The notes: generated from the letters alone by a model not told the origin. Numbered from the stretch's first letter, positions 1 to 5,076 are shown. The stretch: DNA of 7,680 bases from Rhodospirillales bacterium (GCA_029879665.1 JAOUPW010000074.1:1-7680); one strand, 5' to 3'. Program-made: numbers and translations.

Positions 1-209
1 TGCGGCCGGGCGACGGTAAAGGATTGGGGCAGGCTTTCGCGCAGGCCCTTGGCAATGGTGGTCATGGCCGCAAAATCGGTCTCGCCCCGGTAATAGATCC
101 AGTGCCAGAGCTGCTTGGCGCGGAACGGCTTCTCGCCGATGGCGGCCATGGCGGCAGCCATCTCCTCGCGGCTCATCCCGGCCAGGTTGGGTTTTGGAGC
201 AAGGGTCAT
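1..209 (-). CDS. rlmN: RlmN, 23S rRNA (adenine-2503-C2)/tRNA methyltransferase, N-terminal part
   Basis: This is the first 69 codons of a gene that runs off the left edge. RlmN is a cytoplasmic radical-SAM enzyme that methylates C2 of A2503 in 23S rRNA and A37 of some tRNAs. The visible part is the N-terminal accessory region typical of the family: MTLAPKPNLAGMSREEM, then a GEKPFRAKQLWHWIYYRG stretch (about residues 25-43), then FAAMTTIAKGLRESL. The FRAKQxxxWIY pattern is characteristic of RlmN/Cfr proteins. The radical-SAM CxxxCxxC motif lies beyond the window, so catalytic competence cannot be judged. The ATG at 209 is chosen because an in-frame TGA lies 24 bp upstream and an AAGG Shine-Dalgarno (minus strand, 218-215) sits 5 nt before it. 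It lies 76 bp downstream of the ialB-like gene on the same strand and may be co-transcribed. Identification is from the recognised N-terminal motif only. Confidence 0.88.
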   Translation of the reverse strand, partial: MTLAPKPNLAGMSREEMAAAMAAIGEKPFRAKQLWHWIYYRGETDFAAMTTIAKGLRESLPQSFTVARP

Positions 210-285
210 GGTGGCCTTGATATAATACGTTCAGCCACAATTAAAAAGGGGCGGAAAAATCAGCTATTTCACTCGGCAGACGTTG

Positions 286-825
286 TTATTTGATGCCGCA
301 GGCTTGGGAAATGGCAGTATAGGCGGCGGTAAAGCCGTTCAGGGAAAAGGTGTCCGTGGTCAGGGTATCCCGGGAAGAGGTGCCCTTGACGATCATGTCG
401 GCACCGCCCTTCATGGCCGCGACCAGGGCCTTGTCGCCTTTGTCGTCGAAGGCCCAGGCATGGCCGGCGTCGGTGAACAGCTTGAAAGTCTGGCCGCCGA
501 TGGTGACCGTTACCTCGCTGCCGCTCTTGTAGGTATAGCCCGCCTGAATGCTGACGACGCCGACGGTCTTGTCCGCCTGGCGGTGGGTGACCTGGATCAG
601 GACGTCTCCGCGGCTGGTGTATTTGCCTTCGGATTTCACCGCCACACTGCCCGCGGTACAGACCAGCTTGCCCTTTTCCGTATCCTTGAAAGCACTCCAG
701 TCCTGGAAAACGTCGATCAGGGTCGCGGCGGCCCAGGCCACGCGCCCCCCGACAGAAAAGGTGGCGGCGGCGGTAAGAACGGACAAGGCGACGAGGCCGA
801 TTTTCAGGTGCGGTCGAAATCCCAT
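286..825 (-). CDS. Invasion-associated locus B (IalB) family exported protein
   Basis: This encodes a 179-residue predicted periplasmic protein of the IalB family. In Bartonella the family is linked to erythrocyte invasion, but it is widespread in harmless alphaproteobacteria, where its role is unclear. Residues 1 to about 33 form a signal peptide: a basic start (MGFRPHLK), a hydrophobic core (IGLVALSVLTAAATFSV) and an AWAA cleavage region. The mature domain shows family hallmarks: an early QDWSAF segment (41-46), VVSIQAGYTYK (90-100), VTIGGQTFKLF (107-117), an AW pair (123-124), LVAAMKGGADMIVKGTS (134-150), and TTDTFSLNGFTAAYTAI (156-172). The only two cysteines, C56 and C176, are placed for a disulfide joining the ends of the domain. 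The reading frame is open far upstream, but the extension is antisense-like or out-of-frame sequence across the neighbouring gene, so the ATG at 825 directly before the signal peptide is used. There is no Shine-Dalgarno; a -10-like box lies just upstream. It sits between two RNA methyltransferase genes on the same strand. Confidence 0.87.
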   Translation of the reverse strand: MGFRPHLKIGLVALSVLTAAATFSVGGRVAWAAATLIDVFQDWSAFKDTEKGKLVCTAGSVAVKSEGKYTSRGDVLIQVTHRQADKTVGVVSIQAGYTYKSGSEVTVTIGGQTFKLFTDAGHAWAFDDKGDKALVAAMKGGADMIVKGTSSRDTLTTDTFSLNGFTAAYTAISQACGIK

Positions 826-833
826 GGAAAATA

Positions 834-862
834 GTGATAACCGCCAGGAAGCGGCTTGCCAA
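834..862 (-). promoter_or_regulatory. Candidate sigma-70 promoter for the ialB-like gene
   Basis: On the minus strand TTGGCA (862-857, 5 of 6 matches to the -35 consensus) is followed after exactly 17 nt by TATCAC (839-834, 4 of 6 matches to the -10). A start about 6-7 nt after the -10 would fall at roughly 827-828, only 2-3 nt before the ATG at 825. That would give an essentially leaderless mRNA and fits the lack of a Shine-Dalgarno there. It would let the gene be transcribed apart from the upstream methyltransferase gene. This is inferred from sequence matches only. Confidence 0.35.
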
Positions 863-880
863 GTAGGGGGCTCGGGGTCC

Positions 881-1471
881 TTAAGGCGTCCCGTCTTCGT
901 CGGGGGGCGGTGCCAGGAATTTATCCATTTTGGCGCGAATCCTGGGCGCTCCGTGCACATGTTCGGCCATGGGTTCGACGGCGCCGCCGGGCATGCCCGG
1001 GCGGCGGGCGAAGCGGCCCAGGCTGAGGGTGCGGTCGTACATGACAATGGCCGCCGCGATTCCCACGTTGACGCAAAAACGCATGGGAATTTTGACAACA
1101 AAATCGCATCGCTTCTGCAGGCCCGGTGAGACCGAACCCCGTTCCGGGCCGAGCACATAAGCGGCGCGCTGGGGGTGGTGAAAACTGGGTAGTTCGACGG
1201 CGTCCTCGGTCAACTCGATTCCGATCAGGCTGCAGCCGTCCGGCAGCATCAGGGCGCCGGCGTCGGGGAAGCTGTAAAACGGCACATGGCCGGGGGCGGC
1301 GGAGGTGTCCGCCCGCCCGCCTTCCCGTTGGGCGTATTGGGCGCCGACGGTAAAAACGAAACCGGCGCCGAAGGCATGGGCGGTACGGAAGATGCTGCCC
1401 ACGTTCATGGCCTTGCTGATGCCTTCGGCCCCGATCCCGAAATAACCCCGCATGGATGGTTTATCAGTCAT
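881..1471 (-). CDS. SpoU/TrmH-family RNA 2'-O-ribose methyltransferase
   Basis: This 196-residue cytoplasmic enzyme belongs to the SPOUT superfamily, whose TrmH/SpoU branch transfers a methyl group from SAM to a ribose 2'-OH in tRNA or rRNA. All three SpoU motifs are visible. Motif 1 is MNVGSIFRTAHAFG (residues 22-35), with the conserved N23 and R29. Motif 2 is AAYVLGPERGSVSPGL (103-118), with the conserved glycine and glutamate. Motif 3 is IPMRFCVNVGIAAAIVMYDR (128-147), the segment that ties the SAM-binding trefoil knot. It has no N-terminal L30-like substrate-binding domain, so it is a minimal SpoU protein. A proline- and charge-rich tail (about 155-196, ending PPPDEDGTP) follows the fold. 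The ATG at 1471 is preceded by AGGG at a spacing of about 6 nt. It is the first gene of the minus-strand cluster, 55 bp ahead of the ialB-like gene. The exact RNA position modified cannot be read from the sequence. Confidence 0.9.
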   Translation of the reverse strand: MTDKPSMRGYFGIGAEGISKAMNVGSIFRTAHAFGAGFVFTVGAQYAQREGGRADTSAAPGHVPFYSFPDAGALMLPDGCSLIGIELTEDAVELPSFHHPQRAAYVLGPERGSVSPGLQKRCDFVVKIPMRFCVNVGIAAAIVMYDRTLSLGRFARRPGMPGGAVEPMAEHVHGAPRIRAKMDKFLAPPPDEDGTP

Positions 1472-1553
1472 TTTCGCCCTGTAATCCCTGAGTTACGAGC
1501 CCAAGCCTAGCCCAATACCCATGGCAATCAAACCCGCACCCATGCGCGACCTG

Positions 1554-1582
1554 ACCGGCGCCGGCAGGTGGTGCCGGCCGGT
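1554..1582. repeat. GC-rich inverted repeat (hairpin)
   Basis: The arms GCCGGCA (1560-1566) and TGCCGGC (1572-1578) pair perfectly around a 5-nt loop. Outside a 2-nt bulge (1558-1559), ACCG (1554-1557) pairs with CGGT (1579-1582), giving an 11-bp stem of almost pure GC. Neither strand has a T-run after it, so it is not a classic intrinsic terminator. In minus-strand RNA it would sit in the leader of the RNA methyltransferase, about 80 nt before its start. It could be an RNA structure or a protein-binding site; function is unknown. Confidence 0.5.
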
Positions 1583-1605
1583 TGGCTTGCTGATTCCTGT
1601 GGGCT

Positions 1606-1642
1606 TCCTTGCAAATCAAGGAGAGGTATGCAATTAATGTAG
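1606..1642 (+). other. Orphan Shine-Dalgarno with a four-codon minigene
   Basis: AAGGAGAGG (1618-1626) is a near-perfect Shine-Dalgarno. It is followed by ATG at 1628 that opens only ATG-CAA-TTA-ATG-TAG (1628-1642). TCCTTG (1606-1611) can pair with CAAGGA (1617-1622) around a 5-nt loop, which would sequester part of the Shine-Dalgarno. It may be a regulatory minigene, or the surviving translation start of a lost gene, because the AT-rich tract begins immediately after. Both readings are inference; the sequence elements themselves are directly visible. Confidence 0.3.
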
Positions 1643-1669
1643 GACACGGGAAAGAATCCTACGGGCATA

Positions 1670-1698
1670 ATTAAGTAAAAAATAATACATTAAGTAAA
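1670..1698. repeat. Direct repeat ATTAAGTAAA, two copies 19 bp apart
   Basis: ATTAAGTAAA occurs at 1670-1679 and again at 1689-1698. The copies start 19 bp apart, slightly under two helical turns, just upstream of the TATAAT-containing palindrome. Such spacing suits a protein binding one DNA face twice, or an AT-rich UP-element for RNA polymerase. In sequence this AT-rich, chance repetition is possible. Confidence 0.4.
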
Positions 1699-1713
1699 TA
1701 TCTATAATAGATA
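1699..1713. promoter_or_regulatory. 15-bp palindrome containing a TATAAT box
   Basis: TATCTAT (1699-1705), a central A (1706) and ATAGATA (1707-1713) form a perfect palindrome with 7-bp arms. Within it, 1703-1708 is an exact TATAAT -10 hexamer on the plus strand. No good TTGACA-like -35 stands 16-18 bp upstream, and there is no extended -10 TG. If used, transcription would begin near 1715, leaving a leader of about 98 nt before the TTG start of the transporter binding protein. A repressor bound to the palindrome would cover the -10. Operator or promoter use is inferred. Confidence 0.38.
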
Positions 1714-1778
1714 AATAACAAACCGTTGATATTATTAATAAAGTTTCTTTTTTTTTATTATCTGAAGCACTTTTTATT

Positions 1779-1793
1779 CTTTGAATATCAAAG
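1779..1793 (+). promoter_or_regulatory. Small inverted repeat just before the transporter ribosome binding site
   Basis: CTTTGA (1779-1784) and TCAAAG (1788-1793) are perfect inverted arms around ATA, ending 7 nt before the Shine-Dalgarno at 1801. An alternative pairing exists: CACTTT (1768-1773) with AAAGTG (1790-1795). The right arm is shared, so the two structures exclude each other. In RNA either could affect ribosome access; in DNA the repeat could be an operator. The stems are AT-rich and weak, so the evidence is modest. Confidence 0.3.
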
Positions 1794-1800
1794 TGTTAAA

Positions 1801-1807
1801 AGGAGAG
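1801..1807 (+). promoter_or_regulatory. Ribosome binding site that decides a TTG start
   Basis: AGGAGAG lies 5 nt ahead of TTG at 1813-1815 and is the only good Shine-Dalgarno near the beginning of this gene. The frame is open back to an upstream start codon at 1726, but that would add 29 odd residues rich in F, L and Y in front of an otherwise normal signal peptide, without a ribosome binding site. Confidence 0.75.
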
Positions 1808-1812
1808 TTACG

Positions 1813-2817
1813 TTGAAATTCGCTCGTTTTTGCTTATCGGCAGTCATTTTTTCTTTTTTAATTTATCCGGCATCCGCCGCTGCGGAATGCGGCAAGGTCA
1901 CCCTTGCGGATATGAACTGGAATTCGGCATCGCTGATGGCCAACATTGACAAATACATCCTTCGTCATGGCTACGGCTGCGATGCGGAACTGGTACCGGG
2001 CGATACCCAGCCCACGGGCACTTCGATGATTGAAAAGGGCGAACCGGATATCGCCTCGGAACTGTGGTCCAATTCCTTCACCGAGGCGTTGGCCAAGGGG
2101 GTGGCCGAAAAGCGTCTGCGCATTGCCGGAAAATCTCTGTCCGACGGCGGCGAGGAGGGGTTCTGGGTGCCCAAATACATGGTCGACAAGGACCCGTCCC
2201 TCGCAACGATCGAAGGCATCCGAAAAAACGCCAAGCTGTTCAAGCATCCCGAGGACCCGGACAAGTCGGCTTTTTATGGCTGCCCTGCCGGCTGGAACTG
2301 CCAGGTCACCAGCGGCAACCTGTTCAGAGCCCTGAAACTGGCCGATTCCGGATTTGATCTGGTCGATCCCGGTTCAGGCGCCGGCTTGGCCGGATCCATT
2401 GCCAAAGCCTATGAACGCAAGGCGCCGTGGTTCGGCTATTACTGGGCACCGACGGGAATCCTCGGCAAGTATGAAATGGTCAAAGTCGATTTCGGCGTCG
2501 GCGTGGACAATGAACACTGGGAAAAGTGCATCAGCCAAGCCGATTGTCGGAATCCAAAGGTATCCATGTATCCCTCCTCGTCGGTTCTTACCGTGACGAC
2601 GGAACGTTTCGCTTCGAAAGCGCCTGAGGCCTATGGCTATCTGACCCGGCGGGCCTTTACCAACGCGTTGATGAACAAAAACCTGGCCTGGATGGAAGCA
2701 AACCAAGCCGATGGCGACGTGGCCATGGAACACTTCCTCAAGAATTACGAAGCCGTCTGGAGCAAATGGGTTTCCAATGACGTTCGCGACAAAATCAAGA
2801 CAGCTTTGCCTAAATAG
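1813..2817 (+). CDS. Periplasmic substrate-binding protein of a glycine betaine/proline betaine ABC transporter (ProX/OpuAC type)
   Basis: This 334-residue protein captures a quaternary amine in the periplasm and delivers it to the permease encoded next. A TTG start with Shine-Dalgarno AGGAGAG gives MKFARFCLSAVIFSFLIYPASAAA, a standard signal peptide cleaved near residue 23-24; there is no lipobox. The mature part is an OpuAC-type domain (about 26-330). It carries the GEPDIASELWSNSF segment (77-89), YGCPAGWNC (156-163), which matches the GCNPGWGC segment of E. coli ProX, and a WFGYYWAPT segment (206-214). Tryptophans at 36, 85, 161 and 211 are candidates for the aromatic cage that binds a trimethylammonium head. 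Six cysteines in the mature chain fall in three near pairs: 26/56, 157/163 and 239/245. The permease follows after 85 bp, separated by a strong hairpin. Betaine is the likeliest ligand by family; choline, proline betaine, carnitine or dimethylsulfoniopropionate are possible. Confidence 0.88.
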   Translation: MKFARFCLSAVIFSFLIYPASAAAECGKVTLADMNWNSASLMANIDKYILRHGYGCDAELVPGDTQPTGTSMIEKGEPDIASELWSNSFTEALAKGVAEKRLRIAGKSLSDGGEEGFWVPKYMVDKDPSLATIEGIRKNAKLFKHPEDPDKSAFYGCPAGWNCQVTSGNLFRALKLADSGFDLVDPGSGAGLAGSIAKAYERKAPWFGYYWAPTGILGKYEMVKVDFGVGVDNEHWEKCISQADCRNPKVSMYPSSSVLTVTTERFASKAPEAYGYLTRRAFTNALMNKNLAWMEANQADGDVAMEHFLKNYEAVWSKWVSNDVRDKIKTALPK

Positions 2818-2830
2818 AAATCCGCAGACG

Positions 2831-2859
2831 GCCCTGAAAGCCAAAATGGTTTTCAGGGC
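2831..2859 (+). terminator. Strong intercistronic hairpin between binding protein and permease genes
   Basis: GCCCTGAAAGCC (2831-2842) pairs with GGTTTTCAGGGC (2848-2859) over 12 bp with one G-U pair and a 5-nt AAAAT loop. It begins 14 nt after the stop codon of the binding protein. What follows (TTCTGTTATCC) is only mildly T-rich, so it is probably a partial terminator or a 3'-end stabiliser rather than a full stop. Such a hairpin would give more binding-protein message than permease message, the stoichiometry such transporters need. This follows the precedent of intercistronic structures in binding-protein operons; the effect here is inferred. Confidence 0.7.
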
Positions 2860-2902
2860 TTCTGTTATCCTTAACATCCTGATCTGATAAGGTGTTCGCG
2901 TC

Positions 2903-3802
2903 ATGGCGGAAACATCCTGGCTGACCGAATTTCCCGAAATGGATCGGAATTCCCTGATCGATTTGCGCAAGATGTTCGATGCGGGATACCGGGAATTTTC
3001 CAGATCCTACGGCGATGCGATCGAATCCTTTTTTGACCCACTGTTGGTTTTTTTGGTTTGGTTCGAAAAACTTCTAATCCAGTCCCCCTGGTGGGCGGTC
3101 CTTCTTGTAATGACGGTACTGGCTTATCTTGGAAGCCGCTCAATCAAGCTTTCGCTTGGGGTTGTGGCGGCGTTTCTGCTGATTGGTTACTTCGGCATGT
3201 GGGACAATACCATGCGCACCATGAGCATCATCATGGTCTCTACGCTGCTTTCAATCGCACTTGGTATTCCCATCGGCATCCTTATGTCGCGATCCGATCG
3301 GGCGCAGGCCGTGGTCAAGACGGTCCTCGATGTCATGCAGACCATGCCGGCTTTCGTCTACCTGATCCCGGTTGTCATGCTGCTCGGCATCGGCAAGGTT
3401 CCAGGGGTTATCGCCGTCGTCGTTTATGCCATACCGCCGGTGATCCGTCTAACCAACCTGGGCATTCGGCTGGTCGACCAGGAGGTGCTGGAAGCCGCCA
3501 CCGCCTATGGCGCCAGCCGTTGGCAACGGCTGGTGGGGGTGCAGCTGCCGCTGGCCATGCCTAACATCATGGCTGGAATCAACCAGACCATCATGATGGC
3601 GCTGGCCATGGTGGTTATCGCTTCGATGATCGGGGTAAAGGGGCTAGGCCAGCCGGTTTTGAAATCCATCACCAACCAGTATTTCACCATGGGGCTGTTC
3701 AACGGCCTTGCCATCGTGGCGCTGGCGATCATTTTCGATCGCCTGTCGCAGGCCTGTGCCCGGCGCACCCAAAAACACCTGGGGGATGTGAGAGGTGAGT
3801 GA
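2903..3802 (+). CDS. Glycine betaine/proline-type ABC transporter permease (ProW family)
   Basis: This 299-residue inner-membrane protein forms the translocation channel. A soluble N-terminal stretch of about 45 residues (MAETSWLTEFPEMDRNSLIDL) precedes the membrane part, as in ProW. Hydrophobic segments lie near 46-59, 64-76, 84-98, 108-127, 150-163, 168-180, 228-245 and 264-278. The binding-protein-dependent transport signature (EAA loop), which couples to the ATPase, is EAATAYGASRWQRLVGVQLP at 198-217. MQTMPAFVYLIPVVMLLGIG (145-164) and a following IPPVIRLTNLGIR segment (177-189) are typical of the ProW/OpuAB family. The ATG at 2903 has an AAGG (2889-2892) 10 nt upstream. The stop codon lies inside the next gene (8-nt overlap), pointing to translational coupling with the ATPase. 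The exact substrate is set by the binding protein, not by this subunit. Confidence 0.93.
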   Translation: MAETSWLTEFPEMDRNSLIDLRKMFDAGYREFSRSYGDAIESFFDPLLVFLVWFEKLLIQSPWWAVLLVMTVLAYLGSRSIKLSLGVVAAFLLIGYFGMWDNTMRTMSIIMVSTLLSIALGIPIGILMSRSDRAQAVVKTVLDVMQTMPAFVYLIPVVMLLGIGKVPGVIAVVVYAIPPVIRLTNLGIRLVDQEVLEAATAYGASRWQRLVGVQLPLAMPNIMAGINQTIMMALAMVVIASMIGVKGLGQPVLKSITNQYFTMGLFNGLAIVALAIIFDRLSQACARRTQKHLGDVRGE

Positions 3803-4994
3803 ACCCTTGATCCGGATCAAAGGCCTGTACAAGGTTTTCGGGCCCAACCCACAGGCCGTCCTGCCGATGGTTTTGGAGGGCCGCGCCAAGGATGAAATCC
3901 TTGCCGAAACCGGACATACGGTGGGCCTCAATAACATCAATCTGGAGATCAATCAGGGAGACATTTTCGTCGTCATGGGGCTTTCGGGATCGGGAAAGTC
4001 CACATTGATCCGCCTTTTCAACCGCTTGATCGAATCTACCGCAGGCCAGATCACGGTCGGGGGCACAGACGTTATGTCGCTGGGCACCAGGGAACTGGAA
4101 CAGTTCCGCCGCAATCGGATGTCCATGGTATTTCAACATTTCGGTCTGATGCCGCATCGAACGGTCATCGAAAACGTGGCCTATGGCCTGATGGTTCAAG
4201 GCGTGGACAAAAAAATCCGCACGGAGACAGCCGCCGACTGGCTGGAGACCGTGGGCTTGGCAGGGTATGAGAAGCAATATCCGTCGCAGTTGTCCGGCGG
4301 TCAGCAACAACGGGTCGGCCTTGCGCGCGCCTTGTGTACGGACGCCGATATTCTGCTGATGGACGAAGCCTTTTCAGCGCTCGATCCGTTGATCCGAAGT
4401 GAGATGCAGGATCAATTGATCGAGCTTCAGGAAAAGTTACATAAGACCATTATTTTCATCACCCATGACCTGGATGAGGCGTTACGCATTGGCGACCGCA
4501 TCGCCATTCTGAAAGACGGGGAATTGTCGCAGGTGGGCAAGCCGGAAGAAATTCTGCTCAAGCCGGCCGACGATTACGTCGAAGCCTTCGTGCGCGATGT
4601 TAACCGGGGCCGGGTTCTGACCGCAAATGTGGTAATGAAACCGCCCGCCTGCCGCCTGACCAACGAAAACCTGGATGAGGCGTTACGGCAAATGCGCGGC
4701 AAGGAGCATGAGTACGGCTACGTCTTCGAGGACGCCGATTACAAGGGCATCGTCACATGTGAACTCATTGAAGACGCCATGAAGCAGCCCGACGGAGAAA
4801 CCGACCTCACCGAACTTGCTGAAGACATGCCGACCGTCCATCCGGACACACCGCTGGAAGATATTCTTCCAGCCTCGTTAGAACAGCCTTATCCGGTTCC
4901 GGTGATCGATGAAGAGGGGGGGTTTCAAGGCGTGGTGTCCCGGAAATCAATGATCTCGGCTTTATCAGATGTTATTGAGGATGCGCCAAAGTAA
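3795..4994 (+). CDS. Glycine betaine/proline-type ABC transporter ATP-binding protein with CBS domains (ProV/OpuAA family)
   Basis: This 399-residue cytoplasmic ATPase powers the betaine-type importer. The N-terminal region (1-55) includes the insert typical of ProV/OpuAA (residues 20-43, PMVLEGRAKDEI) rather than a minimal ABC start. ABC motifs are complete: Walker A GLSGSGKST (62-70), Q-loop Q114 in VFQHFGLMPH, signature LSGGQQQRVGLARAL (166-180), Walker B ILLMDE (186-191) with SALDP after it, and switch histidine H224 in FITHD. From about 279 to 391 a CBS-pair region follows. In OpuA-type transporters that region senses ionic strength or second messengers and gates transport. The C-terminal tail after the CBS region is short (SDVIEDAPK), unlike the long charged tail of some homologues. 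Translation starts at GTG 3795, overlapping the permease stop by 8 nt; the next in-frame ATG would delete part of the conserved N-terminus. It ends the transporter operon. Confidence 0.94.
   Translation: MSEPLIRIKGLYKVFGPNPQAVLPMVLEGRAKDEILAETGHTVGLNNINLEINQGDIFVVMGLSGSGKSTLIRLFNRLIESTAGQITVGGTDVMSLGTRELEQFRRNRMSMVFQHFGLMPHRTVIENVAYGLMVQGVDKKIRTETAADWLETVGLAGYEKQYPSQLSGGQQQRVGLARALCTDADILLMDEAFSALDPLIRSEMQDQLIELQEKLHKTIIFITHDLDEALRIGDRIAILKDGELSQVGKPEEILLKPADDYVEAFVRDVNRGRVLTANVVMKPPACRLTNENLDEALRQMRGKEHEYGYVFEDADYKGIVTCELIEDAMKQPDGETDLTELAEDMPTVHPDTPLEDILPASLEQPYPVPVIDEEGGFQGVVSRKSMISALSDVIEDAPK
4468..4687 (+). repeat. 19-bp exact direct repeat inside the ATPase gene
   Basis: The 19-mer ACCTGGATGAGGCGTTACG occurs at 4468-4486 and again at 4669-4687. 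The copies are 201 bp (67 codons) apart and in the same frame. Both encode LDEALR: one follows the H-loop histidine of the ATPase domain (225-230), the other is near the start of the CBS region (293-298). Both protein contexts are ordinary for the family, so the repeat may be convergent, but the full nucleotide identity including codon choice is notable. Recombination between the copies would remove 67 residues in frame. Confidence 0.85.
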
Positions 4995-5062
4995 CTCCGA
5001 ACCAATGGTTTCGATTAATCCTGACCCGCTCTAAACACTCGGGCATTCTATCCATCAGCCGC

Positions 5063-5068
5063 TATAAT
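5063..5068 (+). promoter_or_regulatory. TATAAT box directly before the methyltransferase start (leaderless promoter candidate)
   Basis: An exact TATAAT ends 8 nt before the ATG at 5077. Transcription normally begins about 7 nt after the -10, so the message would begin at or within 1-2 nt of the ATG. The few bases between (GACCCGCC) contain no Shine-Dalgarno. No clear -35 is visible 16-18 bp upstream (CGGGCA region, 5040-5045), which lowers confidence. It would give the methyltransferase and kinase pair a promoter of its own, separate from the transporter operon that ends 82 bp upstream. Confidence 0.45.
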
Positions 5069-5076
5069 GACCCGCC

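Larger units (their letters stand above)
1472..1812. other. Divergent intergenic region, GC-rich half plus AT-rich half
   Basis: This 341-bp gap separates the minus-strand methyltransferase cluster from the plus-strand transporter. Positions 1472-1627 have the GC-rich composition of the neighbouring genes and hold a strong hairpin (1554-1582) and a weaker one (1606-1622). From about 1640 composition switches sharply to AT, with repeated TTAAGTAAA, a 15-bp palindrome, a run of nine T (1748-1756) and a 6-bp inverted repeat ahead of the ribosome binding site. I see no convincing gene. The open frames are short: 38 codons at 1521-1637 on plus, and 16 codons at 1493-1543 on minus (MGAGLIAMGIGLGLGS). 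Neither has a clear ribosome binding site. The AT-rich half most likely holds the promoter and control sites of the transporter operon. Confidence 0.7.

Noticed and set aside
219..227. TATTATATC as a -10 box for rlmN on the minus strand
   Set aside because: No -35-like hexamer lies at a proper distance, and rlmN has a normal AAGG Shine-Dalgarno. A promoter here is possible but not supported.
826..1158. N-terminal extension of the ialB-like gene to an upstream ATG
   Set aside because: The extension would overlap the RNA methyltransferase gene and bury the signal peptide. The ATG at 825 starts directly at a good signal peptide.
1493..1543. 16-codon minus-strand frame MGAGLIAMGIGLGLGS just ahead of the RNA methyltransferase
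   Set aside because: The glycine-rich hydrophobic pattern is curious, but there is no clear ribosome binding site and it is too short to support. It could be checked by conservation.
1521..1637. 38-codon plus-strand frame in the intergenic region (begins MAIKPAPMRDL)
   Set aside because: It has no Shine-Dalgarno, crosses a strong hairpin, and shows no recognisable protein pattern.
1726..1812. Upstream start for the binding protein, adding 29 residues
   Set aside because: It has no ribosome binding site, an AT-driven F/L/Y-rich composition, and would precede a complete signal peptide. The TTG at 1813 has a good Shine-Dalgarno.
1640..1812. AT-rich tract as a replication origin or transposon end
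   Set aside because: There are no DnaA-box series, no terminal inverted repeats with target duplication, and no transposase fragment.
4998..5013. Small hairpin CGAACC-AAT-GGTTTCG after the ATPase gene as a terminator
   Set aside because: The stem is only about 6 bp with a bulge and no T-run follows, so it is too weak to call a terminator.
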